Numbered from the stretch's first letter, positions 1-11,748 are shown. The stretch is DNA of 64,000 nt from Corynebacterium zhongnanshanii (GCF_014490575.1 NZ_CP061033.1:1426001-1490000); one strand, 5' to 3'. The notes: generated from the sequence alone by a model not told the origin. Numbers and translations are program-made.

Positions 1-1078
1 CCAGCGGGAAGTCGCGGGTGAATCCGTAGCCACCCAACAGCTGAACCGCATCCACGGTCACCTGCATGGCCACATCAGAGGCGAAAGCCTTGGAACCTGC
101 AGCCATCAGGCCCAGCTTCTCTCCGCCCTCTGCAACACCACGCTCAGCATTGGATGCCGCGGTGTAAATCATGAGACGTGCGGCGTCGATCTTCATCTTC
201 ATGTCCGCCAACATGAACTGGGTGTTCTGGAAGTCGGCGATGGCCTTACCGAACTGCTTACGCTCCTTGACGTACTTCACGGCCTCGTCGAACGCACCCT
301 GGGCGATACCCAGCGCCTGCGCGCCGATCGTTGGACGGGTGTGGTCCAAGGTCTGCAGGGCGGTCTTGAAACCGGTTCCCTCCTCACCGATCATGCGTGA
401 CGCAGGAACGCGGCAATCCTCGAAGAGCAACTCGGCCGTGGGGGAACCCTTGATGCCCAGCTTGTGCTCGTAGCCAGACACGGAGAATCCTGGATCATCC
501 TTGTGCACCATGAACGCGGAGATTCCGCGGGCGCCAGCCTCCGGATCCGTCACGGCCATCACGGTGTACCAGGTGGACTTTCCACCATTGGTGATGAAGC
601 ACTTGGAGCCGTTGATGACCCACTCGTCGCCCTCGCGCACAGCGCGGGTCTTCATGGATGCTGCGTCAGAGCCTGCTTCGCGCTCTGTCAGAGCGTAGGA
701 AGCCATCGCACCCTGGGCGATGTCACCCAGCACTTCCTTCTTCAGCTCCTCGGAGCCGTTCAGGATCAGGCCCATCGTACCCAGCTTGTTCACCGCGGGG
801 ATCAGGGAGGAGGAGGCACACACGCGAGCAACCTCTTCAATAACAATCACAGCCGCCAGGGAATCGCCGCCCTGACCACCAAACTCCTCGGGAACGTGCA
901 ACGCATTGAAGCCCGCAGCATTCAAGGCATCCAGGGCCTCCTGTGGGAAACGCTCGTTTTCATCCACGTCCTTCGCATGAGGAGCAATCTCACTCTCAGC
1001 GAGATCGCGGATGGCTGCACGTAGCTCCAGGTATTCCTCTGGAAGCTGGAAAAGATCGAAATCTGGGTTAAATCCCAT
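1..1078 (-). CDS. Acyl-CoA dehydrogenase, 3' end outside the window
   Basis: FAD-dependent acyl-CoA dehydrogenase for the first oxidation step of fatty or branched acyl-CoA beta-oxidation. About 359 residues are visible. The acyl-CoA dehydrogenase signatures appear in order: ALTEREAGSDA in the middle domain, then the C-terminal helical domain ending in the LLGGYGFTRDFP motif at the window edge, so about 20-30 residues are missing. The ATG at 1078 follows an AAGGGAA ribosome site about 9 nt upstream. A second, different acyl-CoA dehydrogenase lies at 33.9 kb. The substrate cannot be told from the sequence. The family call is firm. Confidence 0.93.
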   Translation of the reverse strand, partial: MGFNPDFDLFQLPEEYLELRAAIRDLAESEIAPHAKDVDENERFPQEALDALNAAGFNALHVPEEFGGQGGDSLAAVIVIEEVARVCASSSLIPAVNKLGTMGLILNGSEELKKEVLGDIAQGAMASYALTEREAGSDAASMKTRAVREGDEWVINGSKCFITNGGKSTWYTVMAVTDPEAGARGISAFMVHKDDPGFSVSGYEHKLGIKGSPTAELLFEDCRVPASRMIGEEGTGFKTALQTLDHTRPTIGAQALGIAQGAFDEAVKYVKERKQFGKAIADFQNTQFMLADMKMKIDAARLMIYTAASNAERGVAEGGEKLGLMAAGSKAFASDVAMQVTVDAVQLLGGYGFTRDFPL

Positions 1079-1188
1079 GCCTATGTATTCCCTTCGAATA
1101 GTGGCGACTGAGTTCTTTCTCATCATGTTATCTGTTTCCGCCTGTAGACTGCAGAAGCCCTAGAGCGTTCTGGGGGTAGCGAGTGGCG

Positions 1189-1213
1189 GATTGGCACGAT
1201 CGCGCTGCCAATC
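1189..1213. promoter_or_regulatory. Inverted repeat, possible operator between divergent genes
   Basis: Two perfect 8-base arms, GATTGGCA and TGCCAATC, flank a 9-base spacer in the 288-bp gap between the acyl-CoA dehydrogenase and the divergent lipoprotein gene. The size and place suit a dimeric repressor site, but no regulator is identified. Confidence 0.35.
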
Positions 1214-1354
1214 CTGCACCACATCGCCGCCATCCCGCCCTTTTCCCGCACCCTCATAAGAGCTGTACATCAGCTACTGATTACAATTCGGACACAATCT
1301 GCCTCTGAGGCTCCATATTTCGACATATCACTTTCATGTTCCACCTCTTCCAGA

Positions 1355-1360
1355 TACTTT
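1355..1360 (+). promoter_or_regulatory. -10-like hexamer for leaderless lipoprotein gene
   Basis: TACTTT ends 6 nt before the ATG at 1367 and no Shine-Dalgarno is present, which fits a leaderless transcript. No clear -35 is seen. Confidence 0.45.
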
Positions 1361-1366
1361 AGGTGC

Positions 1367-1990
1367 ATGACTTTCCACTCACCCCGTCTGAACGAGCGCT
1401 CCCAGGCTCGCCGTCACGGCCGTAGCGCAGCAGTTGTTCTTGTGGCCTCCGCCGCCCTCGGGCTCACTGGGTGTGCAGAAAACAACACCACCAACGAAGC
1501 TGAGTTCTCCAGCGCCGCAACCCGCCAGGAAACCCAGGCCGAACCCACTGGAGACACACCACGCACGTCGCAATGCAAAACCTCCAACTTGGAATTGAGC
1601 GTTGCCAACCTCCAAGGCGCAGCCGGCTCCAAGGACTTCGACATTGTCTTTAAGAACATCGGCGACGAAAAGTGCACCCTGGAAGGCTATCCAGGGGTAT
1701 CCCTGGTGACCGACAACAACGGAACCCAGCTGGGCGAGGCCGCCGAACGTGAGAACGGCGTGAAGCCCAAGCCCGTCACCCTCGCGCCGGAAGCCACCGC
1801 CACCGCAGCCGTGAGCCTCACCAACGCCGGTGCCCTCCCTCCCCACGAATGCCAGCCCACGCTCGCCGACGGACTGCGCGTGTACCCGCCCAACGAAACC
1901 GCCTCCGCATTCATCAAGGTCAATGACCTGGAAGGATGCCACGGCAAAGAGAAGCTCCTCAAGGTACTCCCCGTAACGTCTGACGCTTAA
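1367..1990 (+). CDS. DUF4232-domain lipoprotein
   Basis: Secreted lipoprotein of 207 residues. The N-terminus has a basic stretch, a hydrophobic segment and a lipobox LTGC around residue 36, so it should be lipidated and held on the outer face of the cytoplasmic membrane. A Thr/Glu-rich linker follows, then a DUF4232 domain (about 65-205) starting at a conserved Cys with the pattern IVFKNIGDEKCTLEGYPGVS. The remaining cysteines could form extracellular disulfides. The role of this actinobacterial family is not known. It stands alone and is divergent from the acyl-CoA dehydrogenase. Confidence 0.85.
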   Translation: MTFHSPRLNERSQARRHGRSAAVVLVASAALGLTGCAENNTTNEAEFSSAATRQETQAEPTGDTPRTSQCKTSNLELSVANLQGAAGSKDFDIVFKNIGDEKCTLEGYPGVSLVTDNNGTQLGEAAERENGVKPKPVTLAPEATATAAVSLTNAGALPPHECQPTLADGLRVYPPNETASAFIKVNDLEGCHGKEKLLKVLPVTSDA

Positions 1991-2061
1991 TCGGCGCATA
2001 CATCACCGCACGCTACACAGCGCAAAACGCCAAAAAGGGAACACTCTGCACCCGTGCCAGG

Positions 2062-2067
2062 TAGGGT
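2062..2067 (+). promoter_or_regulatory. -10-like hexamer before the membrane protein at 2075
   Basis: TAGGGT lies 7 nt before the ATG at 2075. This supports that ATG over the in-frame GTG at 2054. Confidence 0.4.
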
Positions 2068-2074
2068 AACCACC

Positions 2075-3826
2075 ATGCTTGGGATCCTCGTGTTCGCGCT
2101 GTGTGCCCGCGTCCTCCAGCTGAGCCAACGAACCCTCTACTGGGACGACCTGGTCATCCCCGCACACTTCAGCCCCTTAAGCCTCACCGGCGAACACTCC
2201 CTGTTCAGGCTCTACGACGGCCACCTCATGCCCGCCTCCGCGCTGGTCCAAGTCCTCGTCCACAACGCCGCACCCCTGGCGTGGTGGCTCCCCGCCCTCA
2301 TCATCGTGGCACTCACGCTCGCCAGCGCACTCGCCTGGATCCCCGTGGTGCGCCTGCTGCTCCCACACCACCCCCACGCGCAGAGGCTGACCTTCGCAGC
2401 ACTGGTGTTCTCCCCCTTCCTCATGGACGCTGCCGGCTGGTGGTCCGCCGCCCTCAACGCCTACGCCTGGCAGCTGTGTGCCGCGGGCATGCTGTGGGCC
2501 CTCCTCGCGCCGGACTCGCCTCGCGCAGCATCCCCTGCAACAACCCGCGCAACAACTTGCACAACAACCCGGCGTTGGCTACTCCCCCTCCTCATCCTGC
2601 TCGCCGGCCTGCTCTTCACCGAGAAATGCCTCACCATCGTCCCACTGATCGCAGCAGTGCTCCTCCTGCGCCGCACACCGCGCGCGCAGCTCCTCCCCCT
2701 CGGTCCAGCCTGCGCACTCTGGGCAGGCTGGATCGCGCTCTATGCCACCCTTTCCCACACTGCCGAACACGACGCGCACCCCTCCGGCCTCATGGAGGCC
2801 CTGCCGGACGCACTCACCCAAGCCATCCTCCCCGGCACACTCGGCGGACCCTGGGGCTGGGAACGCTGGACACCCGCGAAAGCCTACGCAGCCACCCCCT
2901 TCATCCTCAGCGCGCTGTCCGTCATCGCAATCCTTGCAGCGCTGTTCCTTCTTCTCCGCCGCTCTCCTCACCCCCGCCGCACACTCTGTGCCCTCGGCAT
3001 CTCCCTGGCCTACCTCGCTGCCCTGCTCTGGCTGCTGCACAGCACCCGCGACAGCGAGCACACCTCCGGCGTACTCCTGCGCAGCATGCACTACTATGCC
3101 GACTGGTGGACAGCCACGATTGTTCTGGTGGCTGCAACGAGCGCGCGCCCGGCGTCGAATATAAAAAACAACGTATGCACCGCCATCATCACCACCCTGC
3201 TCATCGTTTCCTCCACCCTCTCCCTGGCCACCTGGACATGGGCGTGGAAGGACGACCCCACCCGCGACTACCTCACCAACCTCCGCACGTCCATCCGCGA
3301 ACACCCGCAACCCATGCTGCAACAACAGGCACCGCTGAACATCCTCCTGCCCGTGCTGCACCCCTACAACCTGATCGGCAACATCACCGGCCATGGCTCT
3401 GCCGACGCCACCGACCGCCCCACCATGATCGACGACCACGGGCGACTCACCGAAGGGCGCGTCGGCGGATTCTCCCGCACGAGCCCCGGCAACGAACCCA
3501 GCTGCGGCACACGCATCTACGCCGGACACAGCGGCTTCATCCACATCGACAACGACCTCCCCTTCGGCGAATGGACATGGGAACTCAACGCCGCCGCCAC
3601 TCACCCGCACACGACCGTCACCCTGACCACGCCTAACGGACTGGAAACATTATCCGACGCCGAAGCGCGCGCCAGCCACGCCTCCATCGGAACCGAGCTC
3701 GCTACGCAATGGGTCAGAGTCTCCGGCGGAGGAGGGTTAATCAGAATCGACGTGCACAATCCAGCGCCAGACGCCAGCGTGTGCATCGGCGCCGGCGCGG
3801 TCGGGCCGCTCATTCTGGCAGAATAG
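2075..3826 (+). CDS. Large polytopic membrane protein, possible GT-C type glycosyltransferase
   Basis: A 583-residue membrane protein with roughly ten hydrophobic segments in the first 370 residues and a soluble, probably exported C-terminal region of about 200 residues. The first predicted loop carries YWDD and a later DGHLMP. Paired acidic residues in the first extracytoplasmic loop are typical of GT-C fold lipid-linked sugar transferases, so a role in envelope glycosylation is possible. That is inference from layout, and I do not recognise a named family. Start chosen at 2075 on the -10 spacing. Codon use is strongly C-rich, like the host. Confidence 0.6.
   Translation: MLGILVFALCARVLQLSQRTLYWDDLVIPAHFSPLSLTGEHSLFRLYDGHLMPASALVQVLVHNAAPLAWWLPALIIVALTLASALAWIPVVRLLLPHHPHAQRLTFAALVFSPFLMDAAGWWSAALNAYAWQLCAAGMLWALLAPDSPRAASPATTRATTCTTTRRWLLPLLILLAGLLFTEKCLTIVPLIAAVLLLRRTPRAQLLPLGPACALWAGWIALYATLSHTAEHDAHPSGLMEALPDALTQAILPGTLGGPWGWERWTPAKAYAATPFILSALSVIAILAALFLLLRRSPHPRRTLCALGISLAYLAALLWLLHSTRDSEHTSGVLLRSMHYYADWWTATIVLVAATSARPASNIKNNVCTAIITTLLIVSSTLSLATWTWAWKDDPTRDYLTNLRTSIREHPQPMLQQQAPLNILLPVLHPYNLIGNITGHGSADATDRPTMIDDHGRLTEGRVGGFSRTSPGNEPSCGTRIYAGHSGFIHIDNDLPFGEWTWELNAAATHPHTTVTLTTPNGLETLSDAEARASHASIGTELATQWVRVSGGGGLIRIDVHNPAPDASVCIGAGAVGPLILAE
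3151..3168 (-). repeat. Copy of a GGCGTCGAATATAAA motif inside a coding region
   Basis: GGCGTCGAATATAAA with A-tract, here within the membrane protein gene. The same 15-mer appears in reverse complement at 7963-7977 and 56347-56361 in intergenic DNA. Confidence 0.5.
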
Positions 3827-3889
3827 GTGAGCACGCACGACGTCTAGGAGAACAGTAGACAAGACGTCACACACCAACCGGGAGACAAC

Positions 3890-4798
3890 ATGGCAGGTGG
3901 GCTGGTAGCGCTACTCGACGACGTAGCACTCATCGCACGAACCGCAGCAGCAAACATCGACGACGTCAGCGCCATGGCTGGAAAAACCACAGCCAAAACA
4001 GTCGGCGTGGTGGTAGACGACGCCGCCGTCACACCCAAATTCGTCGACGGAGTATCCCCCGCCCGGGAAATCCCCATCATCTGGCGCATCGCCAAAGGCA
4101 GCCTGGTCAACAAACTGCTGATCATTCTGCCCATCGCGCTGCTTCTGTCCTCCTTCGCGCCGTGGGCGCTCACCCCACTGCTCATGTGCGGAGGGCTCTA
4201 TCTGGCCTTCGAAGGGGCGGAGAAGATCGTGGAACTCTTCGGCGGCGGTCATGCCGAGAGCCATGAAGAAAAGGCCAAGGATGAAGACTCCCTGGTCAAA
4301 AGCGCGGTGATGACCGACTTCATCCTCTCCGCGGAGATCATGGTGATCTCCTTGAACGAGGTGGCCGACCAGAGCCTCGGCATGCGCGCCGCAGTCCTGG
4401 CGATCGTGGGATTGATCGTCACGCTGGGCGTGTACGGCGTGGTTGGTCTGCTGGTGAAGATGGACGACATCGGACTGCACCTCGCCCGACAGGACCGAGG
4501 TGGACTTCAAAAGTTCGGGCAAGGCATGGTAAACGCCATGCCGAAGGTCCTGGCCACCATCGGAGTGATCGGAACCTTCGCCATGCTGTGGGTGGGAGGC
4601 CACATCCTGCTGGTCGGCACTGACGAGCTGGGCTGGCACTGGCCGTACCACACCGTGCACCACATCGTGGAGAGCATCCACCACCTGGGTTCGGTGGTGC
4701 AATGGATCGTCGAGACCTTCTTCTCCATGATCTTCGGACTTGTTGCAGGATTTATCATTGTGGGGATAATCCATCTTCTCCCAGGGAAGAAGCATTAA
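3890..4798 (+). CDS. DUF808 (YedI-like) inner-membrane protein
   Basis: A 302-residue DUF808 family membrane protein. It opens with the family hallmark AGGLVALLDDVA and continues with DDAAVTPKFVDG and a long membrane domain (about 75-300), including the GGLYLAFEGAEK stretch. The family is widespread and its function unknown; YedI of E. coli is the usual reference. GGGAG lies 7 nt before the ATG. It sits 22 bp before the patatin gene and is probably co-transcribed with it. Confidence 0.9.
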   Translation: MAGGLVALLDDVALIARTAAANIDDVSAMAGKTTAKTVGVVVDDAAVTPKFVDGVSPAREIPIIWRIAKGSLVNKLLIILPIALLLSSFAPWALTPLLMCGGLYLAFEGAEKIVELFGGGHAESHEEKAKDEDSLVKSAVMTDFILSAEIMVISLNEVADQSLGMRAAVLAIVGLIVTLGVYGVVGLLVKMDDIGLHLARQDRGGLQKFGQGMVNAMPKVLATIGVIGTFAMLWVGGHILLVGTDELGWHWPYHTVHHIVESIHHLGSVVQWIVETFFSMIFGLVAGFIIVGIIHLLPGKKH

Positions 4799-4820
4799 AA
4801 CACTAGACACGGAGGATCAC

Positions 4821-5696
4821 ATGATTGATGCCACCAACGTCGCACTCGTCTTCGAAGGCGGAGGTATGCGCAACGCCTACACCGCAGGCTGTATCGACCG
4901 GCTCCTTGCCGAAGACGTGAAGTTCGGCTGGGTCGGCGGTATTTCCGCCGGTGCGACCCATACCGTCAACTTCCTGTCCAGATCCAGGGAACGCAACCGC
5001 AAGAGCTTTGTGGAACTCGGCGCGGACCCCTCCACCGGTGGTGTGAAGTCCTTCCTCCGCGGCACCGGATACTTCAACGCCGAATACATCTACGAGCAAA
5101 TTGGCCTGCCCGACGAAGCGCTGCCCTACGATTTCGAGACCTTCGCCGCAAGCGACACGCCCTTGCGCATCGCGGCCATGAATGCCCGCACGGGAGAGAC
5201 CATCAATTGGAGCCGTGAGGACATGGACACCATGCCCAAGCTCATGAAGAGAGTACGGGCAAGCTCCACGTTGCCGGGGCTCATGCCCGTCCCCGAGTTC
5301 GACGGAGAGGAATACGTGGATGGCGCCCTGGGAGAATCCGGCGGATTGATCACCCAAGCTGCCCTGGACGACGGCTTCGAGAAGCTGCTCATCTTGCGCA
5401 CCCGGCCTCGCGGTTATGAGAGGAAACCTCCCCGGAGCCCGCAGATGATCCGGCGGCTGCTGCGCAACCGTCCCGTGGTGGCGGAGGCGATGATCACGCG
5501 CCACGAGCGCTACAACGCGTCGGTGGCTCTGATCGACAAGTTGGAAGCTGAGGGCAAGGCGCACGTGTTCTATCCCGACCGCATGAAGATCGCGAATACC
5601 GAGCGCAACTTCGACCGCCTGGAGCAGGCCTTCAATTACGGTGTGGTGCAGACGCTGAACGAGTGGGACGACTGGATGCGGTTCATCGAGTCCTAG
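4821..5696 (+). CDS. Patatin-like phospholipase (RssA/YjjU type)
   Basis: Cytoplasmic serine acyl hydrolase of 291 residues. The oxyanion motif GGGMRN is at 13-18, the nucleophile elbow GISAG places the catalytic Ser at about 42, and the dyad Asp lies in VDGALGE near 168. Family members hydrolyse phospholipid or other acyl esters; the substrate here is unknown. A GGAGG ribosome site 5 nt upstream fixes the ATG. Immediately downstream the composition changes at the first 89-bp repeat. Confidence 0.9.
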   Translation: MIDATNVALVFEGGGMRNAYTAGCIDRLLAEDVKFGWVGGISAGATHTVNFLSRSRERNRKSFVELGADPSTGGVKSFLRGTGYFNAEYIYEQIGLPDEALPYDFETFAASDTPLRIAAMNARTGETINWSREDMDTMPKLMKRVRASSTLPGLMPVPEFDGEEYVDGALGESGGLITQAALDDGFEKLLILRTRPRGYERKPPRSPQMIRRLLRNRPVVAEAMITRHERYNASVALIDKLEAEGKAHVFYPDRMKIANTERNFDRLEQAFNYGVVQTLNEWDDWMRFIES

Positions 5697-5786
5697 CGCG
5701 GCAAAAGCGCGCCTAGGCAGCCTGTCCCGCCACCCGGCGCGCTGCCCGGCGCGGCGGCGCCCATGAGGCGCGGCCTTGAAGCTCAG

Positions 5787-5875
5787 TGGCACAACCATAG
5801 GATTATTTCGCACTTGGAAAATGCCGACCTGGGAAAACACGCCCAGACATGCCACAAAATCCTATGGTTGTGCCA
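5787..5875 (+). repeat. 89-bp repeat with 18-bp terminal inverted arms, copy A
   Basis: The unit starts TGGCACAACCATAGGATT and ends with its exact reverse complement AATCCTATGGTTGTGCCA. A smaller CTGGG/CCCAG hairpin sits inside. Copy B at 7142-7230 is in the same orientation and differs at four positions. The two copies bracket the low-GC gene at 5906-6958. It resembles a MITE or a structured RNA; no transposase is nearby. Confidence 0.9.
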
Positions 5876-5905
5876 CGAGCCTTGCCAAAACCTCCGACCG
5901 AAACA

Positions 5906-6958
5906 CTATCGCCTTCTTCTCCGCGGCTTCCGCCAAGCAAGTTCACCGCCTCCGATAACGAAGCGCTTTGGTTCGCACAGCCCCTTCCGGCTTTCTAGTG
6001 CGCTGCGAATGTCCCTCACTCCCAGCCCGTTCCTGAAACTCTGCCGTTCAACACGAATCACACAGATTCCTAGGTTCTCCAGGTACGTCTGTCTGCGCCG
6101 TTCTTCAAGAAGCACCTCCTGCAGGGACTTTTGGGAGTATTGCCCGCGGTACTTCCCCTCACCGTCGTATTCGACCGCCACTTGTTCCTCCTCAAATAAG
6201 TAGTCGGCACGCGCCACAAAAAGCCCATTGTCGGCACGGCAAATGACCGCCTGCTGCAGCGGCGCTGGAAGGCCTTCCTCCCACATCTGAACTTTGAGCT
6301 CTGATTCACGAGGGCTCTCTGACTTGCTGCTCACAAGACCAGAAAGGTGCTGAGCTCGTTTAATCCCCGAGCATCCCCTCGCATCACCGAGTGCGGCTTC
6401 GAGTTCACTCCGCTTTAACAATCCTCTTTTCAATGCGTAGTCCCCCATCACCACAGCAGCTTCTAGCGATTCCCACCTGGCGACATCCACAATCGTATGC
6501 GCCACTGAAGTCACGCGGATTTCTCCCCAGACTGTTGCCACGGGAATCGCATGATGGACCGCCCCAGCGCACAATTTCCGATCGACGGACCTGCCATGGA
6601 CTTTTCGTTTAGGGACTAGGTATCCAAGGTTTACTCGCTCGGGTTCTTCTGAATAGCTCATAGGTAGGCCCAGTAGGTGCGCTGCACTGAGTCCACAGAC
6701 AATCGCCTGAGGATTGCAGATGCGTTCTGCTGCAATCACCAGTGTCTTACGATCACGATCATCTAGATGTCGGATTTTATCTCTTTCTAGGTACACCCCT
6801 CGGGCATAGCGGTGGAATCCCAGCTGTGCTGCATGCTTGGTGAATCTATTGCGCTCGTCCGCAGCCAGATCTCTCAGCGCAATGATGTGCGGTATCGCCT
6901 GATCGCGTCGTTCGTGCGGCGGGGTGACTGACCTGCGGCTTTCCCCATGTACTGACAT
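5906..6958 (-). CDS. AbiEi-like / DUF559 endonuclease-fold protein in a repeat-bounded module
   Basis: A 350-residue protein with the layout seen in many actinobacterial AbiEi-like/DUF559 proteins. A region of about 15-200 contains GVYLERD, ICGLSAAHLLGLP-like and TSVAHTIVDVAR motifs. The C-terminal VSR-like PD-(D/E)XK region (about 225-320) has ESELKVQ, ARADYLF, VAVEYDGEGKY and ENLGICVIRVE. The Glu, Asp and Glu suited to metal binding are present, so nuclease activity is possible but unproven. GGGGG lies 5 nt before the ATG, and a TATATA -10-like element is at 7010-7015. G+C is lower than in the neighbours. Defence or toxin-antitoxin roles are suspected for such proteins, but no partner gene is adjacent. 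Confidence 0.7.
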   Translation of the reverse strand: MSVHGESRRSVTPPHERRDQAIPHIIALRDLAADERNRFTKHAAQLGFHRYARGVYLERDKIRHLDDRDRKTLVIAAERICNPQAIVCGLSAAHLLGLPMSYSEEPERVNLGYLVPKRKVHGRSVDRKLCAGAVHHAIPVATVWGEIRVTSVAHTIVDVARWESLEAAVVMGDYALKRGLLKRSELEAALGDARGCSGIKRAQHLSGLVSSKSESPRESELKVQMWEEGLPAPLQQAVICRADNGLFVARADYLFEEEQVAVEYDGEGKYRGQYSQKSLQEVLLEERRRQTYLENLGICVIRVERQSFRNGLGVRDIRSALESRKGLCEPKRFVIGGGELAWRKPRRRRR

Positions 6959-7141
6959 GACATCCCCCTAGTGTGCCTACATCGCGTGTTGGTCAGATTC
7001 TTTTCTCCCTATATAAGACTTCCGTAAGCCGAAAAAGGTTCACTTTTTCTTGGAATCGTGTGGAGGGAACCGGGGAGGATGAGTCGACGGGGGCTCCCCA
7101 GCTTGAAGACGCAGCTGTCTCCGCAGTCGATGTGGCGACGA
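6959..7141. other. Non-coding upstream region of the AbiEi-like gene
   Basis: No gene is seen here. It holds the ribosome site (6963-6967) and a TATATA -10-like element (7010-7015, minus strand) of the 5906-6958 gene, then G-rich DNA up to repeat copy B. Confidence 0.5.
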
Positions 7142-7230
7142 TGGCACAACCATAGGATTATTTCGCACGTGGAAAATGACGACCTGGGAAAACACCCCCA
7201 GACATGCCACAAAATCCTATGGTTGTGCCG
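7142..7230 (+). repeat. 89-bp repeat with terminal inverted arms, copy B
   Basis: Direct repeat of 5787-5875, with three internal substitutions and one at the last base. Apart from that last base the 18-bp arms are unchanged, so differences are confined to the region outside the outer stem. Confidence 0.9.
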
Positions 7231-7298
7231 GTACCTCCTACACCGAGCCCAGTAGCAGGCGTAACGACCGGCACTACGTCCCGGTACACCCGGCGCGG

Positions 7299-7952
7299 CT
7301 ACAGCATCACCACACCCAGCACGATCAGCACCACGCCGATGGCGTAGCCCGCATACGCCGTCGCCAGGTCCTGCCGCGCCCTCATGGCCACCAACATCTG
7401 CCCGAACGGGCTCTTCGGCGCCCTGACAGCCAGCCCCACCAGCACCGCGCTGATGGTCGGCAGGCTCAGCGCCAGCGACGCGTACAGAAACAGCCCAAGG
7501 TACGTCACGACCAGCGGAAAGCCCGCCGTGGAGAGAAACGCTAGCCCCACGAAGAAGGGTATCGACGTCGCTGATTGAATCAGTCCGAGCCCCATCCCCA
7601 CCAGGAACGTGCGCAGCGATGCCTGCCGCAGCGGTGCGGCAAGTTTATCGACCATGGCTGAGGAGTCTCCCCCGCGCATCGTAGCCACGATGCTCAGCAG
7701 CCCCACCGCGATCAGTAGGATGCCGACCCACGGCGATTCCAGCGCGCTCTGCACCAGGTCACCAATCCCGCCGAAGATCACCATCGTGATGAAGGACAGC
7801 AGCAGCACGCCGAACCAGTCGCCCACCACCAGCACGGCCGCGATTTTCCGGTATGCACGCACGGTGGGGTGCATGATGCCGAGCGCGAACAGCACGCCGA
7901 TGAGCAGCAGGTTCACGGAGTCTAACAGCGCGAAGCTGAGCGCGTGTAGCAT
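7299..7952 (-). CDS. Six-helix membrane protein, LysE/GAP-superfamily-like
   Basis: A 217-residue, almost entirely hydrophobic protein with about six predicted membrane helices. The N-terminal LLDSVNLLLIG pattern and size resemble the GAP/SfLAP branch of the LysE exporter superfamily, so a small-molecule exporter is possible. The similarity is weak and the call tentative. A strong AAAGGAG ribosome site precedes the ATG at 7952. It lies between repeat copy B and a TauE-like gene on the same strand, with 96 bp between them. Confidence 0.55.
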   Translation of the reverse strand: MLHALSFALLDSVNLLLIGVLFALGIMHPTVRAYRKIAAVLVVGDWFGVLLLSFITMVIFGGIGDLVQSALESPWVGILLIAVGLLSIVATMRGGDSSAMVDKLAAPLRQASLRTFLVGMGLGLIQSATSIPFFVGLAFLSTAGFPLVVTYLGLFLYASLALSLPTISAVLVGLAVRAPKSPFGQMLVAMRARQDLATAYAGYAIGVVLIVLGVVML

Positions 7953-7962
7953 CTCTTTCTCC

Positions 7963-7981
7963 TTTATATTCGACGCCCAGC
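7963..7981 (+). repeat. 19-bp motif shared with 56347-56365
   Basis: TTTATATTCGACGCCCAGC occurs identically here and at 56347-56365. The first 15 bases also occur in reverse complement at 3151-3165. Here it is immediately upstream of the ribosome site of the membrane protein gene and, read on the minus strand, contains a TATAAA-like core. Confidence 0.75.
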
Positions 7982-8048
7982 GTTCTCCTCCCGAGGCGTG
8001 AGCATTAGTGTTCTACCCTACTGGTCGGGCGGTGCGCTGCGCGACTGT

Positions 8049-8798
8049 TTAGAGGGCGAGGAGGCCTCGGACGAGCACGCTGAAGGCTCCGGCGAAGGCG
8101 AGGATGAAGGCGAGTCGCCGTGCGGTCTCTCTGTTGATGCGCGTGGCGAGGCGTGAGCCCAGTGCGATGGCCAGGATCATGGCGACGATGCAAGCGGGCC
8201 AGATGGCCCAGGGCACCTCTCCGAGTGATGCGGCACCGGTGAGTTCTTTGACCAGGAAGCTTAAGCCGCCTGAGATGGCGAAGAGTGGTTGGAGCGTGGA
8301 GGCCAGCCGCCTGTGGTCCCATTGTGCGGCTTGGGCGTACACGGTGATGACGGGCCCGGCGACTCCCGCCAAGGTGTTGGTGAAGCCGGCGATCGCTCCC
8401 GTGACCAGGGCCGGGGCAGCGCCGTTGACCGGCGGGACATATCTCTTCCCGAGGATCACGATCAGCAGAGCCACTGCGATGGCTGCTCCCACCACCACTT
8501 GAAGGGCGGGGATGGAGATTCCCCGGATGAGCAGCGAGCCGCACAGTGAGCCGATCACCATGACGGATCCCATGCGCCGCACCATGGCCCAATCTATTCC
8601 GCGGCGCATGCTCCAGGAGTTCATCACGGCGTTGATGCACGCAAGAACGTTCACCAGCAAAATTCCTTGCACGGGTCCGATGATGACGCTCAGCAAAGGC
8701 GCGGAAATCAGCCCCATGCCCATTCCACCGATGCGTTGCATGGTCGAGCCGATGAAGATCGCGCATGCGACGGTGATGATGAGCAGTGCTCCGCTCAT
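8049..8798 (-). CDS. TauE/SafE family sulfite/organosulfur exporter-like permease
   Basis: A 249-residue membrane protein of the TauE/SafE (formerly DUF81) family with eight likely helices in two repeated halves. Each half opens with the small-residue pattern expected of the family: GGMGMGLISAPLL in the first and AGFTNTLAGVAGPVI in the second. Members export or import sulfite, sulfoacetate or related anions; the substrate here is unknown. GAGGAG lies upstream of the ATG at 8798. It is divergent from the thiamine operon. Confidence 0.88.
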   Translation of the reverse strand: MSGALLIITVACAIFIGSTMQRIGGMGMGLISAPLLSVIIGPVQGILLVNVLACINAVMNSWSMRRGIDWAMVRRMGSVMVIGSLCGSLLIRGISIPALQVVVGAAIAVALLIVILGKRYVPPVNGAAPALVTGAIAGFTNTLAGVAGPVITVYAQAAQWDHRRLASTLQPLFAISGGLSFLVKELTGAASLGEVPWAIWPACIVAMILAIALGSRLATRINRETARRLAFILAFAGAFSVLVRGLLAL

Positions 8799-8936
8799 AG
8801 GTTCTTACTCCTCGTCAGTGGTCTAAGGCATGGGCAATCATGCACCGAGTGAACATTCTCTCATGCCGCGGCCACCGTGCGCGGCAAGCACTCCACCCCT
8901 GCCTCAAGCCCACCGCCTATGCCGCGCCTCTCGTGA

Positions 8937-11736
<2,800 letters not shown>

Positions 11737-11748
11737 GATCGGCAATCA

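Noticed and set aside
5787..7230. Classical insertion sequence
   Set aside because: No transposase motif is encoded between the repeats; the single gene is AbiEi/DUF559-like.
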